The translations under genes and the position numbers were made by a program. Source: Adiantum capillus-veneris (Eukaryota; Streptophyta; Polypodiopsida; Polypodiales; Pteridaceae). From it: a stretch of 64,000 bases of DNA. Below, in pieces: positions 34,313 to 44,379 of this stretch; the stretch's first letter is position 1; each line of letters starts with the position of its first letter. The DNA is taken from assembly GCA_014529385.2 (NCBI GenBank), contig CM043969.1:22441946-22505945 (forward strand), written 5' to 3'. The notes beneath the pieces are model-generated. The model was not told the origin of the DNA and searched no databases. It saw only the letters and a list, made by a program, of their open reading frames with translations.

Positions 34313-34855
34313 CTAAATCTCATTTTCTTGGTGCTTCAAGATGTTTTTATTAGTTTTCGATTGGTTGTTTAGAGCGTTAGAGTAGCCAAGAAATCCATTC
34401 TCTCCATTACCTGCAAAGCTCAATAAGTTAGTGGGAGTTGAAAATGCAGGGAAATCATTGGTCATGGGATTCAATGGATAGAGTGAGCCTTTTGTCCAAA
34501 TATCTAAGTGTTTTGCTCCTTTTGCTCTGAGTCTCTCTGTCATGATTGGTGTCACTTTGATGTTAGTTTTGCATTGCTTACACAGTGGCGTATATTTGGG
34601 ATCCAAGTCAATGTGTAGATGATAGAGGGATCTTTTAAGGAGGACATTTTGGGGGTGGAAGAAGAAGCCATGTATGCAATAGTGCAAGAAAGGGAGGATT
34701 TCTTTGAGGTCAGCGCACAAACAATGAGAGAGTAAAGAGAGAGCAGGTTTGGAAGGATGTGTCTTTTTTTCTTTAGTCATACATTCCATGTACAAGAAAC
34801 TCCCTCCAATTCTACGACGTTTATTAAATGCAACTAAAAACAATTTATTCTTCAA
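34313..34855 (-). CDS. Unrecognised 180-codon ORF
   Basis: Open minus-strand frame upstream of the decayed gene at 32.4-34.0 kb. The middle part looks protein-like: HIDLDPKYTPLCKQCKTNIK contains a CX2C pair and is followed by TERLRAKGAKHLDIW and a Pro/Asn-rich stretch. Past its stop, the same strand still reads a basic, coiled-coil-like segment. It could be an upstream exon or part of the same decayed gene. No family recognised. Confidence 0.3.
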   Translation of the reverse strand: MKNKLFLVAFNKRRRIGGSFLYMECMTKEKKTHPSKPALSLLSHCLCADLKEILPFLHYCIHGFFFHPQNVLLKRSLYHLHIDLDPKYTPLCKQCKTNIKVTPIMTERLRAKGAKHLDIWTKGSLYPLNPMTNDFPAFSTPTNLLSFAGNGENGFLGYSNALNNQSKTNKNILKHQENEI

Positions 34856-35017
34856 TCATCACGGCGTTATGATGTGGTGGCAAGAATCTACTTGTAAGTA
34901 CACTTTTTGAATGGTTATTCCAAGTTTACAATTGCTTTTACCACACCTATTTTCTAGAGAGAGAAAGTCAAAATTCTATTTTTCTTAGAAGGTCCTCCAA
35001 ATGACCTCCAAAATTTC

Positions 35018-35416
35018 CTAATGTTTCCATATGTAGTCTGATTGTACAAAGGGTGTGGCGAAAGATTGGTCCTCTTGTCTGAGCTGCAAGGTATTAGCCT
35101 CCCAGTTTGGTGTGGCTTGATAAGTGCACATCCATGGAACTCCCAAAATAACTGCTTCATTGAGATCCTTATCCTCGACCACAAGAAATTGATGAGGATA
35201 AACTATTGCATCAACAGTTACTGGTAAATTGACATGTACTACGTTGTCCATTGTGCCTTTGTTTGCCACTTTGAACCCCATTATATTTGGTGTTAGAGGT
35301 TCCTTTGCTAATTTCCTGAAAGTGGAGTAATTAACAACATTTTCTCTTGCTCCAGTGTCTACTGAGGCACGCTCGGTGGTGCCATCTGCAAGTTGCAGCA
35401 TAATGCGTAAATCCAT
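35018..35416 (-). CDS. Retropepsin-like ORF downstream of the C integrase
   Basis: A 132-codon frame with retroviral-type aspartic-protease features: the active-site motif ASVDTGARENVV (DTG), a hydrophobic stretch VHVNLPVTVDAIVYPHQFLV and the late motif AVILGVPWM, the usual (I/V)ILG.P(F/W) near the end of plant Ty3 proteases. The protease Asp is present. In Ty3 elements protease precedes reverse transcriptase, so its place about 100 bp downstream of the integrase tail on the same strand is odd. It could be the start of a second element, a rearranged copy or an extra 3' ORF of C. Confidence 0.55.
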   Translation of the reverse strand: MDLRIMLQLADGTTERASVDTGARENVVNYSTFRKLAKEPLTPNIMGFKVANKGTMDNVVHVNLPVTVDAIVYPHQFLVVEDKDLNEAVILGVPWMCTYQATPNWEANTLQLRQEDQSFATPFVQSDYIWKH

Positions 35417-35515
35417 GCCGCCTAACCCTGTAGCAATCGTTTGTATGGATGTCAGCGGAATGGAATTGATACAATCGTTCTATTGGGCATTTTTTTGAAA
35501 GTTTTCTCACTCCTT

Positions 35516-36487
35516 TCACTTTAAAATTCTCATTTTGGCTTCCTGCTGTGGTTGTTCCCGAATGTCATGCGCTCTACTTCTGCACTGATCTGCTGCATGT
35601 ATTATTTTGAGTTCTTCTGGTGTCAGCGGAAGAAGATATTTCTTTAATCTGCAACCACTCCTCCAATTAGGCATCTCCTCACCTGCTAATGTTGCAAGCT
35701 TGATGGTGCCACCTTGTGATATATCATGTATTACAAAAGGCCCCATCCCTCGTTTTTTGAGTTTTTTGGAGTGTTGTTTGAGGGTATACATTAAAATGTA
35801 ATCCCCTTTTTGAAACTCCTTGCTGATCACATGTTGATCATGGGAAGCCTTCATTTGTTTTTTTTTAGCATATATCCCAGCTATCCTCTCATTCTGGGCT
35901 CATCTAATTGCTCCAGGGTGTCTAGTCTCTTCGATAGCTCGTGGCTGGTCCATCCTAATTGTGTTGCAACTTGTAGTGTTTTGAATATGAATTCCATGGG
36001 TAGAATCGCATTAATCCCGAATATCAGGTTGAAGGGAGTCGTCCCATTATGAAAGTTTTAAAACCTACTCTATAGGCCCATAGTGTAGTGTATAGCTTTT
36101 GATCCCAATAATTTCATGAGTCACTGACTATTTTGGTGAGCATCGTGCATAATATTTTATTGGTACTTTCGGCTTGTGGGTTAGCTTGTGGGTGATAGGG
36201 TGCTGATTTGTGATGGACCATCATGAATTCGTCAAGGAGGCTTTCAATGACGTTGTTTAGAAAGTGTGTTCCCCTATCGCTCACTATTTCAATGGGTAGA
36301 CCATATCTTGTAAAGATATGTTTTAAAAGGAGCTTAGTTGTAATCCGTGCATTGTTTTTTTGTGTTTCCTTTGCTTCGGCCCATTTTTTCATGTAGTATG
36401 TTGCTACTATGATGTATTGTGCTTGAGACCTGTATCCAGGAGGTATGATGGGACCAATAAACTCGATGCCCCATTTGGCAAAAGCGT
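35516..36487 (-). pseudogene. pol: Ty3-type integrase of element C (3' part)
   Basis: The minus-strand frame starts inside the integrase core at AFAKWGIEFIGP. The first catalytic Asp of the usual WGIDF motif is Glu here. The second is present in VSDRGTHF and the catalytic Glu in NPQAESTNK. WAYR and a shifted PFNLIFG segment follow. The C-terminal part (35516-35854) has FQKGDYILMYTLKQHSKKLK, GPFVIHDIS and LTPEELK, and no chromodomain. The 5' end is cut exactly where the 5' LTR of element D begins, so D inserted here. Everything from gag to early integrase is missing on this side. Confidence 0.8.
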
Positions 36488-37632
36488 TGTAGGGAGTTTT
36501 TTGGAAGAAATGATTGCACATATGTACATACACATGCATGGTGCATCGAAGAAAGGATTGCCCATTTTCCAGAGCCAAGTGGTTACATGGGGCCCACATG
36601 TGTACAGGTAGGACAGCGTGTACATAGTACATCGATTTTCATCGTCACCAATATAAATGTGTTTTTCTATAATAATGAGGAGTTGGTAGTGTGTAAAACT
36701 TATCAAGGAAGCTATCAGTGGGCCGATGCCATGAGGTAAGCAGGTGCGTCAAGTGGCATCCAGTGGCGTCAGTAGGACGAATGGGATCAAGACTTGACGT
36801 GGATAAGTGAGGACACAACGGGAGTGTTTTCTAGTAGTGAATTATGCAAAAATTTCATCATGAGAACTATATTTGGGGGTTTTTCACGTGATTGTGGGAT
36901 GCATTATTGGAAAAAGTTGAGTGCCAGGTGTTCGGATGGATGTAGAAGGGTGACAAAAATACACTGAGTGGCCATTTTTTGGCTTGTTCGGGGTCCTGCT
37001 CGGGGTCCGTTTGCGGTCAATCAAAAGGCGAAAGGCGCCCAAGTGATAAAGTAAAGTGTGGACACTGAAAAATATGAGAAGAACATGGAGAGAAGAGGAG
37101 AAACAGCCGCAACTCAATTTTTGTTGTTTTTGGAGCCATTTTTGGCCATAAACTGCTCATCCGAGGTTGGATTTGAGCACTTTGATATTGTAGACTGGTG
37201 TTTTGGGACATTTCAGATGCAATGGTGCTATCGATTTTAGCAAATTCCTCATTAGTTTTTTTTTTTTTTGGTTGTGTAAGTTTCTCCTGTGAGCGAAGCC
37301 TCTACTCAAATTTGTAATTGTATCTGGCATATTTCATCCATATTGTGTGAGCTATTTGCCCCATTGTGTTGGCCCAAGATCAATTGTATCTAAACATCAG
37401 AAATGTTCCTCTTTTGAGTTGATGTTTTTGGATGTGTGTGTGTGTGTGTCTGTGTCTGTGTTGAGTGGGCAAATGGATAGTCTCTCTCCTCTCACTCCAT
37501 CGGTGTGTTCCTTACCTCGGCCAGTTGGGTTGTGTAAGCCGAGTGGTGCCCCATAGTGAGTGTGTGAGTATTATCCCAAGAGTGTGTGTCGGGTGATTAT
37601 AAAGGCTTTGTGTGTATTTCTATCCTGCTCAC
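36488..37632 (+). repeat. Element D 5' LTR (right end tentative)
   Basis: The start TGTAGGGAGTTTTTTGGAAG matches TGTTAGGAGTTTTTTGAAAG at 50472, and the match continues for 150 bp to ACATAGTACATCGAT. The right end is inferred from the primer-site-like TGGCGTCCCCATGGAGGA at 37640, preceded by CTGCTCACA. The rest has no second copy to confirm it. GT-rich and C-rich tracts lie near 37.44 kb. Confidence 0.6.
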
Positions 37633-38570
37633 ATTCTTTTGGCGTCCCCATGGAGGATCTTCTTTGAGTACCTTCAGCTTCGGGATTACAGGTTGCAGAT
37701 TACAGATCACAGATTACAAATTATAGGTTACAGGTATAGGTACAGGTGATTCACACAGGTACAGGTAGCTGGAGTAGAGTGATATATTGGCACGTGGAAG
37801 TCACTTGCAGTTGCCGTGAGTATGCATCATTTGGCGCCTATTGAGCACATTGTCTTGTACGTTACCTATGGATATTGCTATTGTACGCCTTTGTGGAGCC
37901 ATACTTGTTTTTACTTGGTAGTCCCAACCATTTTTGAGACTTGGTCTGGAAGATAGTCATTTCTGAGACTTGACTATACAATATTTGCATAAACCTTCGT
38001 GACAAGGTCGTGGTGAGATTTTATTGAGCTAGGGGATTCTCAAATGCGAGATCCTTCCGGTGATACAGGCGACTGGAGCACCCCTTTTGTGATCTCTTCA
38101 TAGGCTATGTACTACTGATTCCTACTTGATGCTTGGGTTCCATTGCTGGCAGGTTATGCATACATATATAGTCTATATTCTAGGTTCTTACTGCTCTACT
38201 TTTGGGGAAACTCTGCCAAAATTTTTCCAAGTTGTGATGGTCGGTTTTTGGTCTTTTGAGCCATTTATGTTGTTATGATGCTGAAATTTTGGCAAACTGA
38301 GAGGGTAGTTAGTCAAGTGTGCTTTCTTGGGAGCTACATGGATGGCTTTTACTTGATAATCACGACAAACCTCAGTTCACTCCTTTTCATTTTGCACAAA
38401 CCTGTTGTTATTCCGATGATTAACTATGAAAACTCATTTGATGTGCATGTGTTCATCCTTTTCTAAAAGCTTGAGCTCCATTCAAGATTTTGGGGATTGA
38501 GTCAGTCAAAAGTTTTGGGTTCTTCCACGTGTGTTAGAGGGGTTCTCAAAGCATCAAAACTTGGGTAGCC
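37633..38570 (+). other. Element D leader and primer-site candidate
   Basis: TGGCGTCCCCATGGAGGA (37640-37657) matches element E's TGGTGGCCCCACTGAGGA at 14 of 18 positions, so D and E probably use the same primer type. An imperfect run of ATTACAGGTT-like repeats follows near 37685-37745. No ORF is supported. Confidence 0.5.
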
Positions 38571-39550
38571 ATGGCTTTCTCTTATCAAAAATTTCATGGA
38601 AGAAGTGATGAATATGTGGAAGAATTTTTGGAAAAGATGGAGGTTTCCTGCATTAGCAATCAGATTCATGATCCGGCGCAGATGTTACATCTTCTCCATA
38701 TTTTTTTGAAGAGTGATGCACAAGTTTGGTCCAAAGCTTTTGAAAAGGAGTTACCTGTAGCTGGTCCACCTGTGAGATTAAGTTGGGACAATCTATGGCA
38801 TGGATTGGAAGTGGAGTTTGTGAAGACAGAAGATCTTGACAAAGTGTGGCAAGAAGTATAAGGTTTGGTGCAAAGGAAAGGTGAGCCAATAGATGCATAC
38901 ATATGTAAGTTTTAAATGGCATGGGAGAGGATGTGCAAGTCCTTAGCACCACAGGTACCCCCACCTGACACGATGAAGAAGGACAGGTTCTTGGTTGGTC
39001 TTTGGGAGAATATACGTTGGAGAATGGAGCTAAAGAAGCCTAGGATATATGAAGATGCACTAGACATAGCGAGGAACAAAGAGTGGAAGCTGAGAAGAAT
39101 GAGTCATCTAGGAGTATATTCTTTGCCCAGGAGGTCTGAATTTCATCCTATGGATTCTTTGCAAGGTCGCATGCCAGGGGTTCATCATGAACCAATGGTT
39201 TCTGTTACTCCTCAAGTTATGCTAGCAGTGGTCACTATAGCAGTGCAAGATGATGGGCTAAGGCAAGACATGAGGCAAGTGGTTGATTTAATGAAGAATC
39301 TCAGCCTAAACATGCTAGGTAATGTGAGAAATAATCGAGGTCAAGCGAGGTTTGCAAATCAGTCAGGAGGTGAAGAAAGACCTAGGAATGGTGTTGGACA
39401 AAGCAATGGTAGAGTCTGGAGGCAGATGCCCACGTGTTATGATTGCGGAGAGATGGGCCACATCAACCCACAATGTGATAAGCCACCAAGGATGGGGGGA
39501 GACATGTATCCATTGCCAAGAGAGGTGCTAACTAGGTCAAATGATTATGG
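38571..39550 (+). pseudogene. gag: Element D gag (split by E)
   Basis: ATG 38571 (MAFSYQKFHGRSDEYVEEFL) opens one frame to the E insertion, with TAA stops at 38859 and about 38913. Capsid-type motifs include VRLSWDNLWHGLEVEF and KKDRFLVGLWENIRW followed by EDALDIARNKE. The zinc knuckle CYDCGEMGHINPQC is intact and close to the insertion point. Removing E with one ATGG continues the frame for about 15 codons beyond 45971, then a stop. The downstream Gag end is at about 46035-46349. The protein would package element RNA. This copy is inactive. Confidence 0.85.
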
Positions 39551-41099
39551 TGATGGGGGCTTTTCACAAGCCAAGCTCCCATACCCCTCTTCTCTTGTCC
39601 CCACCCCATGGAAACCTCCTCTTAGAGAGGGAGTGATAAAAGGCATTGGAAAAGTAAGAAAAAAAATAAAGTATGATTATGTAAATATATAAGAAAGATA
39701 AAATAGGCCACCTCATGCCTGCGGGGCAGCCCATCCCCACCTTGCCTCCTTTTTCTTCACTGTTGCCCCACCGTGTGTCCCTTTTCCTCTCCTCCACTCA
39801 AAAGGTCAACCCCTTCTCTCTTCCCCTTGGCCTTTCTCCTTTCTCTCTCCCCTCAAGCTACCCCACCTCTCACCAATAATGCACTCTAACTCACCAATAA
39901 TGCACCCTAACTCACATGCAACTTATCCTATCTTCCAAAATAGTATACCCCACCCCCCCTTTCTCTCTCCTATCATATCCCATGACCCAAATACCCCCCT
40001 CGCTCTCTAAAGGGTGCCATGTCTCTTGTCTTGTAGCTAAATAACCTTCCCCACACTCACACACACTCAGTTTCACTGAAAAAGGTGCCCACAGACCCAT
40101 CCCCACCCGGTGGTTACCTACTTTTTCTTGTGTTCACACACATCTGCACACAAATTCACCTCTGAACACACTCCCCTCTCTCCCCTCTTGTAATTACTTT
40201 ATTCTCCATGTCACCTCTCACTTTTTTTCATCAACCCATCTCTCTCTCTTAGTCTCTCTCTCATGAGATTGTTGTTCTGGCACATATACACACAGCCAGA
40301 CAAGTGGGGCCCACAGTCACATGGCCTATGTAGATAATGATTTCTTCATTTCTAAATTCTAGAATTTCTCCCCCCTCCTCCCCTATATAAAGAGGGATCA
40401 CCATCACAAAAAACACACACAGCATCACCAAAGAACACACTATGCACTGTGTGTGCCTAGTGCACACACACACACACACACACCATCACCATCACCGCAA
40501 TCACCATGCTTGTCTTGAGCATGACCTCTACACCCTTGGCTATGGAAGATGAAGGGCAACTAAATGCAGGATGATGGCCATAATCCTCGTGCGAGTCTTC
40601 GCCATCAACTCCCACCTATCCGCCATGTGCTCTACCAATCTCTCCCTTCTTATTCCCCTACCCTATGCTCCCCATTTCATCGCCTAATTCTCTAAATAAA
40701 GCTTGAGGTTTTGTGAGTATGTTTTCTTGCAATGTTTTGCCCATGTGAGGTGTGCGGAATCGCCACCTAGTCTTGTGTTTTGGACTGAGCTTGTGTATAT
40801 GTGAAGGGTGTGCGGATTCTCCATCCTTTTGTGATGCCTAATTACTAAGCCGCTATACCCCCTCCCTCACTCTCTCTCTCTCTCTCACTTGATCTCATTC
40901 CCTTTCCTTTTCATCATTACTCCCAAGCATCCATCTCTCTTGGATGAAAACTTTGTTATGGTGGTGTGTTGTTTGCGTCCTAGCCGCTAAAGCTAGGTGG
41001 TGCCCCCTGTTTGCTTTACCATGACAGGCTCGAGGTGCGCCATTCGGTCCCCGGTGTTTTAGAGGCCGTCGGGGTTCGGGGTTCGCTTTGCTCCCGTCA
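39551..41099 (+). repeat. Element E 5' LTR
   Basis: 1549 bp, from TGATGGGGGCTTTTCACAAG to GCTTTGCTCCCGTCA. Very CT-rich. A TATATAAA box is at about 40384-40391, and CA and CT microsatellites are at about 40467 and 40868. ORFs within it are incidental. Confidence 0.93.
40384..40391 (+). promoter_or_regulatory. TATA box of E 5' LTR
   Basis: TATATAAA in the context CCCCTATATAAAGAGGG, conserved in the 3' LTR at 45213-45220. It is the clearest core promoter in the window and defines the likely U3/R boundary about 30 bp downstream. Confidence 0.65.
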
Positions 41100-41101
41100 T
41101 T

Positions 41102-41119
41102 TGGTGGCCCCACTGAGGA
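41102..41119 (+). other. Element E primer-binding site candidate
   Basis: TGGTGGCCCCACTGAGGA begins 2 bp after the LTR end. The tRNA is not assigned. It matches only about 10 of 18 bases of the tRNA-Asp site used by many plant Ty3 elements, but it is close to the D site. Confidence 0.5.
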
Positions 41120-41172
41120 TATTTTCATGAAACCCTTCAGTTTACAAGATTGAAACCCTTAAACTATTGTGA

Positions 41173-41637
41173 ATGGATGAATGGCTAGCAGGATTTGCTA
41201 ATTGGACGACAGAAGAAGAAGAGCTCCAAGCACAACTAGACAAACTCCGCATCTCCATCAAAGCTCGAGTACCAGGCGTAACGGTAATCGATTTGCAGTG
41301 GGAGAGTCAACCAACACGCCAAACCCAGTGGATATACATAGGCCAAGTGCCAAGAAGAAGAAGGAGAAGGTCGAAACCATATCTGCAACCTACAACCAAC
41401 CCACAACAACAAAATGGAAGGAGCTCTACACAATAGAGAATCAACACTATTCTACTTTGAGAATCGGGTAACTCAAGTCACCGAGGTAATTATCACAGTC
41501 AGTTTTCAAGTCGCACCGATGCTGCAGCACAGATAACGGAAGCATTGGCTCACACTCTCACTAGAGAAACTAGGGATCTACTGAGTTTGTTTCAGGAAAG
41601 AACACCACCCTCTCCCACAAGCTTGGACAGTGACTAA
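41173..41637 (+). pseudogene. Element E upstream ORF (ORF1-like)
   Basis: ATG 41173 (MDEWLAGFANWTTEEEELQA) is followed by a charged, helical stretch. Two frameshifts (near 41265 and 41470) connect it to KWKELYTIENQHYSTLRI and to ITEALAHTLTRETRDLLSLF, ending at a stop at 41637. The ancestor would be about 155 residues. Ogre-type Tat elements carry an extra ORF between leader and gag, so position supports lineage, though I see no family motif. A separate 72-codon frame at 41655-41873 is of uncertain status. Confidence 0.4.
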
Positions 41638-41956
41638 GCACCTCTAAGCTTCACATGAATCAGTGCAACCTACCTCAAGACATATCACACATACCAACAC
41701 GTGTACGCTCAATCAAGGTAATACTGGACTTGAAGGCTCACTACCAGCACGTCATTGACACCATGCCGGGTGGGGAGCGGTTTTTTGAGGTTCTGGAATC
41801 AGATCAACCATTTGTCTTACCTTTGGTACAAGGCAATGTACCATTTGAATTTTTAATCTATGTCCTAGTATAAGAGGGTATACACGCCTCCTTGTAAAGA
41901 AGAAAAAAACTTTTGCAAGTTAAGAAGTGTGTCTTTCTAGCTCTCTCTCAGTAATC

Positions 41957-43090
41957 ATGGCAAGTGTAGCATTTCCAACATTTAAAGGAAAGAAGGGGGA
42001 GGATTTGGTAACAGACTTCCTAGATGACTTTGAAGTAGCATGTGTAGTGAGCAACAAAGATACGGATGAATCCCGGGTTAGAATCTTTAAGCATCTCATG
42101 AAGCTAGAAGCTAGATCATGACACAATGCACTTTCACAAGAAACCAACGATGACTGGGAACCCTTAAAAACCTCTTTTAAGAGGCGCTTTGGGGGAGGTA
42201 CCACTTCAGAAAAGTTGTGGGACAAGTTGAGAGACTTGAAGCAGGAGGGTCTTTTAGAATATGCCACCTATGAGTCCAAATTTATGGATTTGTGGGAACG
42301 GTGGGTTGAGTCACTGGCAAGGGGGGAAGTTGCACCCGATTTCCTAAAAAAAGATCGGTTCACGCATGGCTTATGGCCGCTTCTCAAGGAGAAGGTGAAA
42401 GGTAGATTCCCGGCTACGTACGAGTTAGCCGTTGAGATTGCTCGCCTTAAGGACAAGAAGATGCGAATGAAAGCCAAAGAAACTGAGTCAACAGAAGTAG
42501 GAACATCGTGTCGACTAGCAACTACGACAACCACCATTCAAGATATGTTGGGCCATATTACTGACCAACTGCAGATTTTGTCTGTCCACTTAATACAGCA
42601 AGGGAGGAGTCAAGAAAGAGATCAAGACCCTAGAAGAGCACGACGACAAAACAGGGAGTATCACTGCTACAACTACGGAGAAGATGGTCACGGTATGTAC
42701 TACTGTCCCAAACCACAACAAAACTATAATAGAGAAGGTAGGAGGAACCAATTGTCACCCCCTAGAGAAAGAACACCCCCACCCCGAGCACCAGCCCCAC
42801 CAACACAAATTCTACGTCCGCCACAATCACCACTTACAATCATCCTACGCCCACCACCAATTGGTACCCGCACACCAAGTATCATTGGTCTTGCAGAAGA
42901 GGTCAAGATGAGTGTAACAGAAGAAGGATCAAGTAAGAAGACTATTCAAAGGACTGAAGCACTGGAACAAGAGGTTAAAGAATCAAAAGATGCTACCCAA
43001 GTGGGGGAGGTAAATCAAGAAAATTATGTTACAAATGAGAGTACATCTTTAACCTTGGATGACATAGGCACCAAAGCGATCAATCGATAG
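41957..43090 (+). pseudogene. gag: Element E gag
   Basis: ATG 41957 (MASVAFPTFKGKKGEDLVTD) opens a 377-codon Gag with one internal TGA at 42119-42121. Motifs shared with D's Gag include KKDRFTHGLWPLLKE (D: KKDRFLVGLWENIRW) and the following ELAVEIARLKDKKMR (D: EDALDIARNKEWKLR). The zinc knuckle at residues about 236-249 is CYNYGEDGHGMYYC: the second Cys is Tyr, which would impair zinc binding. A proline-rich segment follows at about residues 268-310. It ends with TAG at 43088-43090, after which the same frame continues into the membrane-protein part. Confidence 0.85.
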
Positions 43091-44338
43091 CATTGGGCAA
43101 TAAGGGCAAGAAGGTGTAAAGTGTTGATTAGGCCTCGTCATAATAAGAGGAATGCAAAGGGCATGAAAGATAAAAGAGAAGAGGAAGACCAGCCTGCTAG
43201 CAAGGCTTTACAGAAGATGGACAACATATCAAGCAAAGGGGAGGGCTTTGAAAATGGAAGCCTGTGCACCAGCATGGACCCAAGACAATGTAGTAAGCTA
43301 AAGGAATCTTGCATCAAGGCAGTTTCACTTGAGGACCATAACGAAGAGGTAATTATGACTGAAGGTTTGGAGTTGGATATTGCTCCAGAGGCTTGGCAGC
43401 CGAGCAAGACTTTATTGTGTAGTGTTATAGACTTAGAGATGGGTAATGCCTCTAGTCTACTGAAGGGTGTTATAAACTTGGAGATGGGAAATGCCTCCAG
43501 TTTATGTGAGGGTGTTCAGAGTAAGTTTGATGATCAATATGTTGCCAACCTTTTAAGGATGTTCCAAACTCCTCCACAACACAACATTGTGTTTGCATGG
43601 GATGCATCAGACCTATGGCTATGGCTAGCCGCGATAACATATAGAGAGAAGATCAGCATGGAGATAAGAGCAAAGGAGCCATGGATAGACAAAAGCCTGA
43701 TAGAATGCAAGAATGAAGACCTCATTCGCAATTTGGTACAATTTTTTACAAATAGTGCATCCTCTCTTTGGAGAAAGGTAAGTGGATTACGCTTGTATTT
43801 AAGCCGCAAGGTAGGTGGCTTGCTATTAGCATCAGTAAAGGAAGCTGACATGTTTGAGCACACCCAAAAGAAGCATGATATGCTTGCAGTTTTTTCTAGT
43901 CATGGCAGTAAGCAGGATTCTGAAGACAACTTGAGCTCACCACACCAACAAGGCGGCCATATATGGTGGATTCTTGGTACACTCTTGGGAATCATAATTT
44001 TCAATTCTCTCTTTGCAGGAGCCAAGATGCTCATTTCCCCTCTCGCTACTGGTGGTTACAAATTTGGTCCAATTTGTCATGCAAATTTTATTGTTCGGAC
44101 ACTGCAAACAATGATCCTATTTTTCACTTGGGATCCAGGAGGACACTGGCACAAAGTTCTGGAAGCCATGGGCTTCCCCTTTAATCAACCGACACTATTC
44201 CACGGAACAAGCTATCACCCGGACCTGTTACAGATTCATGAATATCCCAGAAATCTCACCAATGGCCAAATGGAATGGCTAGTTCAGAAGGCAACTCGAT
44301 ATCGGATCCTACAGCTAAGCGGGAGAAGAAACAGATGA
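43091..44338 (+). CDS. Element E membrane-protein part, in frame with gag
   Basis: This frame continues gag's frame directly after the TAG. There is an in-frame ATG at 43163. Internal repeats VIDLEMGNASSLLKG and VINLEMGNASSLCEG are tandem. A W-rich block (FAWDASDLWLWLAAITYREK) and a basic region follow. Then comes a strong membrane helix near polyprotein residue 668-690 (WWILGTLLGIIIFNSLFAGA) and about 100 more residues with FFTWDPGGHW. It ends at TGA 44338, 26 bp before the polypurine tract. There is no signal peptide, and no protease, reverse transcriptase or integrase motif. An envelope-like or membrane-anchoring role is conjecture. It could also be the 3' ORF left after loss of pol. Confidence 0.6.
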   Translation, partial: HWAIRARRCKVLIRPRHNKRNAKGMKDKREEEDQPASKALQKMDNISSKGEGFENGSLCTSMDPRQCSKLKESCIKAVSLEDHNEEVIMTEGLELDIAPEAWQPSKTLLCSVIDLEMGNASSLLKGVINLEMGNASSLCEGVQSKFDDQYVANLLRMFQTPPQHNIVFAWDASDLWLWLAAITYREKISMEIRAKEPWIDKSLIECKNEDLIRNLVQFFTNSASSLWRKVSGLRLYLSRKVGGLLLASVKEADMFEHTQKKHDMLAVFSSHGSKQDSEDNLSSPHQQGGHIWWILGTLLGIIIFNSLFAGAKMLISPLATGGYKFGPICHANFIVRTLQTMILFFTWDPGGHWHKVLEAMGFPFNQPTLFHGTSYHPDLLQIHEYPRNLTNGQMEWLVQKATRYRILQLSGRRNR

Positions 44339-44363
44339 GCTGGAGGCATGAATGCCTCTAGCC

Positions 44364-44375
44364 AAAAGGGGAGGG
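44364..44375 (+). other. Element E polypurine tract
   Basis: AAAAGGGGAGGG, 4 bp before the 3' LTR. Confidence 0.85.
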
Positions 44376-44379
44376 CTAA

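Noticed and set aside
34954-35184. Minus-strand ORF overlapping the retropepsin-like frame
   Set aside because: It is the shifted shadow of the protease-like frame and has no motif of its own.
39551-41099. ORFs in the E LTRs (for example minus strand 39564-39797 and 40895-41128)
   Set aside because: They recur in both LTRs only because the LTRs are copies, and are Pro/Ser/Thr-biased low-complexity translations.
43091-44338. Calling E ORF2 a viral-type envelope gene
   Set aside because: There is a membrane helix but no signal peptide, no furin-like site and no fusion-peptide evidence that I can see. Only envelope-like at most.
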